Virus record (IMG/VR): IMGVR_UViG_3300031514_000003
Span: 1 to 31,983 of that record
DNA: 31,983 nt
Reading direction: 5' to 3' (one strand)
From: a virus
A program made the position numbers and the translations under genes. How positions within the stretch are numbered: position 1 is the first letter of the stretch; each line of letters begins with the position of its first letter. Shown one piece after another: positions 29,237 through 31,983 of this stretch. The notes beneath the pieces were generated by a model. That model saw only the letters and a list, made by a program, of their open reading frames with translations. It was not told the origin of the DNA and made no database searches.

Positions 29237-31804
29237 ATGGCTATACTGCGACGTGAAACCGCAAAACGTCTTATTGATGTCGCTCAACAAGTTGAAGGCC
29301 GCCGGCAGCTTCAGCCTCATCGGATTAAGATGCCGAAAGGAGGTGATATTAGTATATGGTTTGACGGTGTGGTGGGGCAAGTGGATCGTACATCTAGACC
29401 TTGGCGTACGAAAGTCCACCGATTGGATGTGCGACAGTGGGGGGGTCCGTTTCCAGAATGTGATGAGGAGGGCTGGTTAGTTGCGCCGATTCTTGCGTTA
29501 ATTGATGCACCCGTGTTTCTTAACCGTGAAAGATACTCTTGGCCTTCCGACGCTCTGTTGCCGGGATGTGAAATTTTATGTTGTTGGAACACAGGGGAGC
29601 GTGCTTGGTGTGTTCTTATGGCGTGGCCGCCGGAGGCAGTGTATTTAGAAGAACCGCTCCGCGATCATGGTATAGCGAAAGGCGTTGTAGTTGCTCAATA
29701 TTTTAAGAGTTTAAGCGAAGGGCGGCAAACACAAGAGTATGAAGTTAGGATATCCGACCCCAAGGGGCGCGTGTGCCAGAGTCAATATTGTCGCTGGAGT
29801 GATGAATATGGTTGGCATATACCACCGCATGTAGGTAATCTTTCTCATGAAATATATCCATTTGGTTATAATCGTGGGGAAATACCCGTATTCTTTTTTC
29901 GGGGACCACATGATTCTCCAGCTACATGGACACAAACGCGGATTGCACACCGTTATCAGGATAACGAACTGCATGTTGATGGTACGCCCCTTCAACATCG
30001 GAGTATACCTCGGCATAATGAATGGTTACCGTTTAAGGCACGATGGGGTGGAACGTGGGGGCCGCCTAAAATACGGGAGGAGCACGTTCCAGTTTTTTAC
30101 GATCCACAACATCACGAAATAATTGTACCGTGCCAGCATGGTGGGATATCGGATCGAAGTATTGATACGGGTTGGGTGTCGCTTCACGTTTCTGAAGGCC
30201 ATATTGTGGAGGTTGGTCCCAGTGAATATCCTGGTCTAATCAACGTAGGTGGCAATTTTGTGCCTCCAGGAGCGGCGGGGCGGTATTTCCACTGGCCCGG
30301 CTGGTGGTGGGGCATGCCACAATGGCGACACGGTCAGAATCCTGACTGGTGGATTCGCTGGGTGCCGTTACCGAATAATCCGCAGCAAGGCCGATGGGTG
30401 ATTGGTCAGTGGCCCAACGATGCTCAGCCGGGGCAGCCTCCACAACGTGGTTGGGGGCATCGCCCGCCGGCAGAAGGCCGACCGCCGAATAAAAATCCTA
30501 TTGATGAATTTCCAGATCGTATTGGCGATGTGGAGGGAACAGCACGCACAAAGACTGCCGACTATATCCTTCAGGATTGCGCTGATCCTAATCATTTTGT
30601 AGAGTTACTTCGTTCTGGCTGGTACCATTGGACGGTATATCAAGCGATCAAATGGAAAGACGCGCGTGGTGATGTACATTGTGGAACGGTCGTGGATTCG
30701 CCGGTCAATGCTGAAAAAGTGCGCTGGTGGTTTTTTATCAGTAGGACGTGGGATTGTTCGCTTTGTAGCGGTGACGTTATAGTTGCGGATTGCGAGCAAC
30801 CACAAAATACTTATCGTCTTCAGGGGTCTGGTACACTCGGTTTACGGCCTGGACAAATCATCATTTGGGTTGATCATCTTGGTGCCCAAGGAGAGGAAGT
30901 ACATTATGGTATCGTACAAGATGAGGGGGTACTTTGGACGTACGACATAAGTTTTGGCGCGTGGTCATTCGTACAGGTTATCGACCGGTGTCCACAATCT
31001 TCGTCGAGTGAATCCTCGGAATCCTCGGAATCCTCGGAGTCCTCGGAATCGTCTGGGGCGCCCGAAGAGTATCCGGATTGTATTTATGTGGACGGCGAGA
31101 ATATCGGTTTTACGGTACGTGGCCAGTATTTGCGGCTTGATGGTAATTATAAGGGTAAACCGCAATGGCGACACGTTATGTTTACGACGTGGCATATTCG
31201 TTGGACTGGTTCGTATTGGGTAATTGGTTCCTGGCCGGAAGGGTACGAGGGCGATCCGTTGGAATCTTGGGTCCGGTTGGGTGATGGTGGACCTCTTGGA
31301 GAATATTATCGCGGCATTGAGCCTGGAGGTCTTGCGATCGCTGATTACTGTCCGTCCAGTTCGGAGTCGAGTTCAGAATCCAGCAGCGAGAGCAGCTCTG
31401 AATCCAGTTCTGAAAGCAGTTTGGAGAGTAGCTCGGAATCGAGCAGTGAAAGCAGCTCTGAATCCAGCAGTGAAAGCAGTTCGGAATCCAGTTCGGAGAG
31501 CAGCTCCGAATCGAGTTCGGAGAGTAGTTTTGAATCGAGCTCGGGATCAAATCTAGAGTACTGTACCATTTTCTATCGTTGCGGAGATAATAGCGGACCG
31601 TACTATGCGGTCGGTTATTATAGCCCTGGTGTTTATTATTATTCGTACACCGGTGAGTATTACCGTGTTGATAGTTACAGCTATGGCAGTATAGGTTTCC
31701 AACTTGATAGCAGCGGGTTGTTTTACTACGGTTCGGAGTGCCCACACAGCGGCTCCGAACCCGGCTGGGAATCCAGCTCCGAACCCGGCTGGGAACCCCC
31801 CTGA
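29237..31804 (+). CDS. Tail fibre/adhesin with Ser-Glu repeat arrays
   Basis: 855 aa. AGGTG lies before the ATG at 29237, 6 bp after the previous stop. Residues 1-585 are Trp/Tyr-rich and probably beta, including a Trp module at 348-393 (G-Y...PQWRH...W-IRW...WVIG-WP). A first ESS array (588-606) links to a second Trp module (629-667). A long SSSE array (707-769) leads to a Tyr-rich tip (770-855) ending in two SEPGWE repeats. The arrangement suggests an adhesin with flexible or glycosylated stalks. The stop is TGATAA at 31802-31807. Confidence 0.75.
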   Translation: MAILRRETAKRLIDVAQQVEGRRQLQPHRIKMPKGGDISIWFDGVVGQVDRTSRPWRTKVHRLDVRQWGGPFPECDEEGWLVAPILALIDAPVFLNRERYSWPSDALLPGCEILCCWNTGERAWCVLMAWPPEAVYLEEPLRDHGIAKGVVVAQYFKSLSEGRQTQEYEVRISDPKGRVCQSQYCRWSDEYGWHIPPHVGNLSHEIYPFGYNRGEIPVFFFRGPHDSPATWTQTRIAHRYQDNELHVDGTPLQHRSIPRHNEWLPFKARWGGTWGPPKIREEHVPVFYDPQHHEIIVPCQHGGISDRSIDTGWVSLHVSEGHIVEVGPSEYPGLINVGGNFVPPGAAGRYFHWPGWWWGMPQWRHGQNPDWWIRWVPLPNNPQQGRWVIGQWPNDAQPGQPPQRGWGHRPPAEGRPPNKNPIDEFPDRIGDVEGTARTKTADYILQDCADPNHFVELLRSGWYHWTVYQAIKWKDARGDVHCGTVVDSPVNAEKVRWWFFISRTWDCSLCSGDVIVADCEQPQNTYRLQGSGTLGLRPGQIIIWVDHLGAQGEEVHYGIVQDEGVLWTYDISFGAWSFVQVIDRCPQSSSSESSESSESSESSESSGAPEEYPDCIYVDGENIGFTVRGQYLRLDGNYKGKPQWRHVMFTTWHIRWTGSYWVIGSWPEGYEGDPLESWVRLGDGGPLGEYYRGIEPGGLAIADYCPSSSESSSESSSESSSESSSESSLESSSESSSESSSESSSESSSESSSESSSESSSESSFESSSGSNLEYCTIFYRCGDNSGPYYAVGYYSPGVYYYSYTGEYYRVDSYSYGSIGFQLDSSGLFYYGSECPHSGSEPGWESSSEPGWEPP
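30278..30415 (+). repeat. Trp-rich module, copy 1
   Basis: Codes for residues 348-393 of the fibre. Shared pattern with 31121-31237: G-Y, a few residues, G, PQWRH, a spacer, W-IRW, a spacer, WVIG-WP. The identity is at the protein level; the DNA is diverged. Confidence 0.6.
30998..31054 (+). repeat. ESS repeat array 1
   Basis: Five 9-nt units of nearly identical sequence (TCCTCGGAA) give Ser-Ser-Glu repeats at residues 588-606. The near-identity of the units suggests recent expansion by slippage, unlike the long array 2. Confidence 0.8.
31121..31237 (+). repeat. Trp-rich module, copy 2
   Basis: Codes for residues 629-667, between the two Ser-Glu arrays, and repeats the PQWRH...W-IRW...WVIG-WP pattern of 30278-30415 in a shorter form. 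Confidence 0.6.
31355..31543 (+). repeat. SSSE repeat array 2
   Basis: About 16 units of a 12-nt Ser-Ser-Ser-Glu repeat (residues 707-769), with single Leu and Phe interruptions. Serine codons alternate freely between AGY and TCN families, so selection has kept the amino-acid pattern while the DNA diverged. Confidence 0.85.
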
Positions 31805-31846
31805 TAATCCAGCAGTGAAAACAGCTTAGAATCCAGCCTGGCATAG
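31805..31846 (+). pseudogene. Relic of SSSE repeat after the fibre stop codon
   Basis: Directly after TGA (31802-31804) and TAA (31805-31807) the same frame continues TCC AGC AGT GAA AAC AGC TTA GAA TCC AGC CTG GCA, reading SSSENSLESSLA, then TAG (31844-31846). This is decayed Ser-Glu repeat DNA beyond the present end of the gene. It shows that the fibre was once longer, or that the array ended here before the SEPGWE tail was formed. Stop readthrough is a less likely alternative. Confidence 0.7.
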
Positions 31847-31856
31847 CGTTCTCCAT

Positions 31857-31983
31857 GCAATGTCGAACACCTAGGTGGACAAATGAATCGGCTACCCAAT
31901 TACGGCATCCGATCCGATTATACGGCCCGAAATCAGCCGAACTTCTGGGATGATCGCTCCTGGAAGGATCAGTTCCAGAAGCC
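31857..31983. repeat. Closure overlap, right copy (with truncated gene copy)
   Basis: Exact copy of bases 1-127. It holds the first 101 bases of the methyltransferase-glycosyltransferase gene (ATG at 31883), which should not be counted as a second gene. The non-redundant genome ends at 31856. Confidence 0.95.

Noticed and set aside
30998-31543. CRISPR-like repetition
   Set aside because: The units are 9 or 12 nt coding repeats in frame without spacers; there are no cas genes.
31182-31856. 224-codon frame and a Leu/Asp/Ser repeat frame (31345-31569) on the - strand
   Set aside because: Both are by-products of the Ser-Glu repeat codons read backwards.
29237-31856. Diversity-generating retroelement acting on the fibre tip
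   Set aside because: No reverse transcriptase gene and no template/variable repeat pair is present in the genome.

Overview
The window is one complete circular-mapping tailed-phage genome. Bases 1-127 recur exactly as bases 31857-31983, so the unit is about 31,856 bp and the last 127 bases are a closure overlap. Nearly every gene lies on the + strand, tightly packed, with many stop/start overlaps. The packaging, head and tail genes follow the HK97-like long-tailed (siphovirus) order: HNH, large terminase, portal, ClpP-type protease, capsid, connectors, tail tube, frameshifted tail chaperones, tape measure, fibre. I see no integrase, lysogeny repressor, tRNA or CRISPR array, so a strictly lytic life is the simplest reading. 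The host is not shown by the sequence. Long Ser-Glu (SSSE) arrays in the fibre and a secreted trypsin-like protease are traits I associate with Planctomycetes and their phages, so a planctomycete host is a weak inference.

Layout. (1) 27-1700: methyltransferase-glycosyltransferase fusion which, on the circle, directly follows the fibre gene. (2) 1701-2130: non-coding, with strong inverted repeats and a sigma70-like promoter. (3) 2131-4684: five small unknown proteins with hairpins between the genes, probably early host-takeover genes, closed by a rho-independent terminator at 4761-4805. (4) 4904-12481: recombination and replication operon (RecE-like PD-(D/E)XK nuclease, Sak4-like ATPase, DUF669 protein, resolvase-like nuclease, metallophosphoesterase, coiled-coil protein, SF2 helicase, MazZ-like dNTP pyrophosphohydrolase, primase-polymerase/helicase). 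(5) 12482-13103: non-coding, with a diverged 58-bp direct repeat and a very AT-rich tract around a GC hairpin, the best origin candidate. (6) 13104-15117: ParB-like protein, GT-A glycosyltransferase and DUF1937 protein, possibly a DNA-modification unit. (7) 15352-31804: late operon with two small paralogues, a zinc-ribbon protein, a membrane-anchored serine protease with a holin-like partner, then packaging, head and tail genes ending in an 855-residue Ser/Glu-repeat fibre.

How it works together. Four transcription units are suggested, with promoters near 2021, 4855, 13082 (weak) and 15223. The promoters before the replication and late operons share an extended sequence, suggesting common control. 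The phage brings its own primer synthesis, helicases and single-strand annealing recombination, but no recognisable replicative DNA polymerase, so it probably uses the host's. No standard endolysin is visible. The protease/holin-like pair sits where a lysis cassette could be and is the most provocative functional hypothesis here, together with the glycosyltransferase module.
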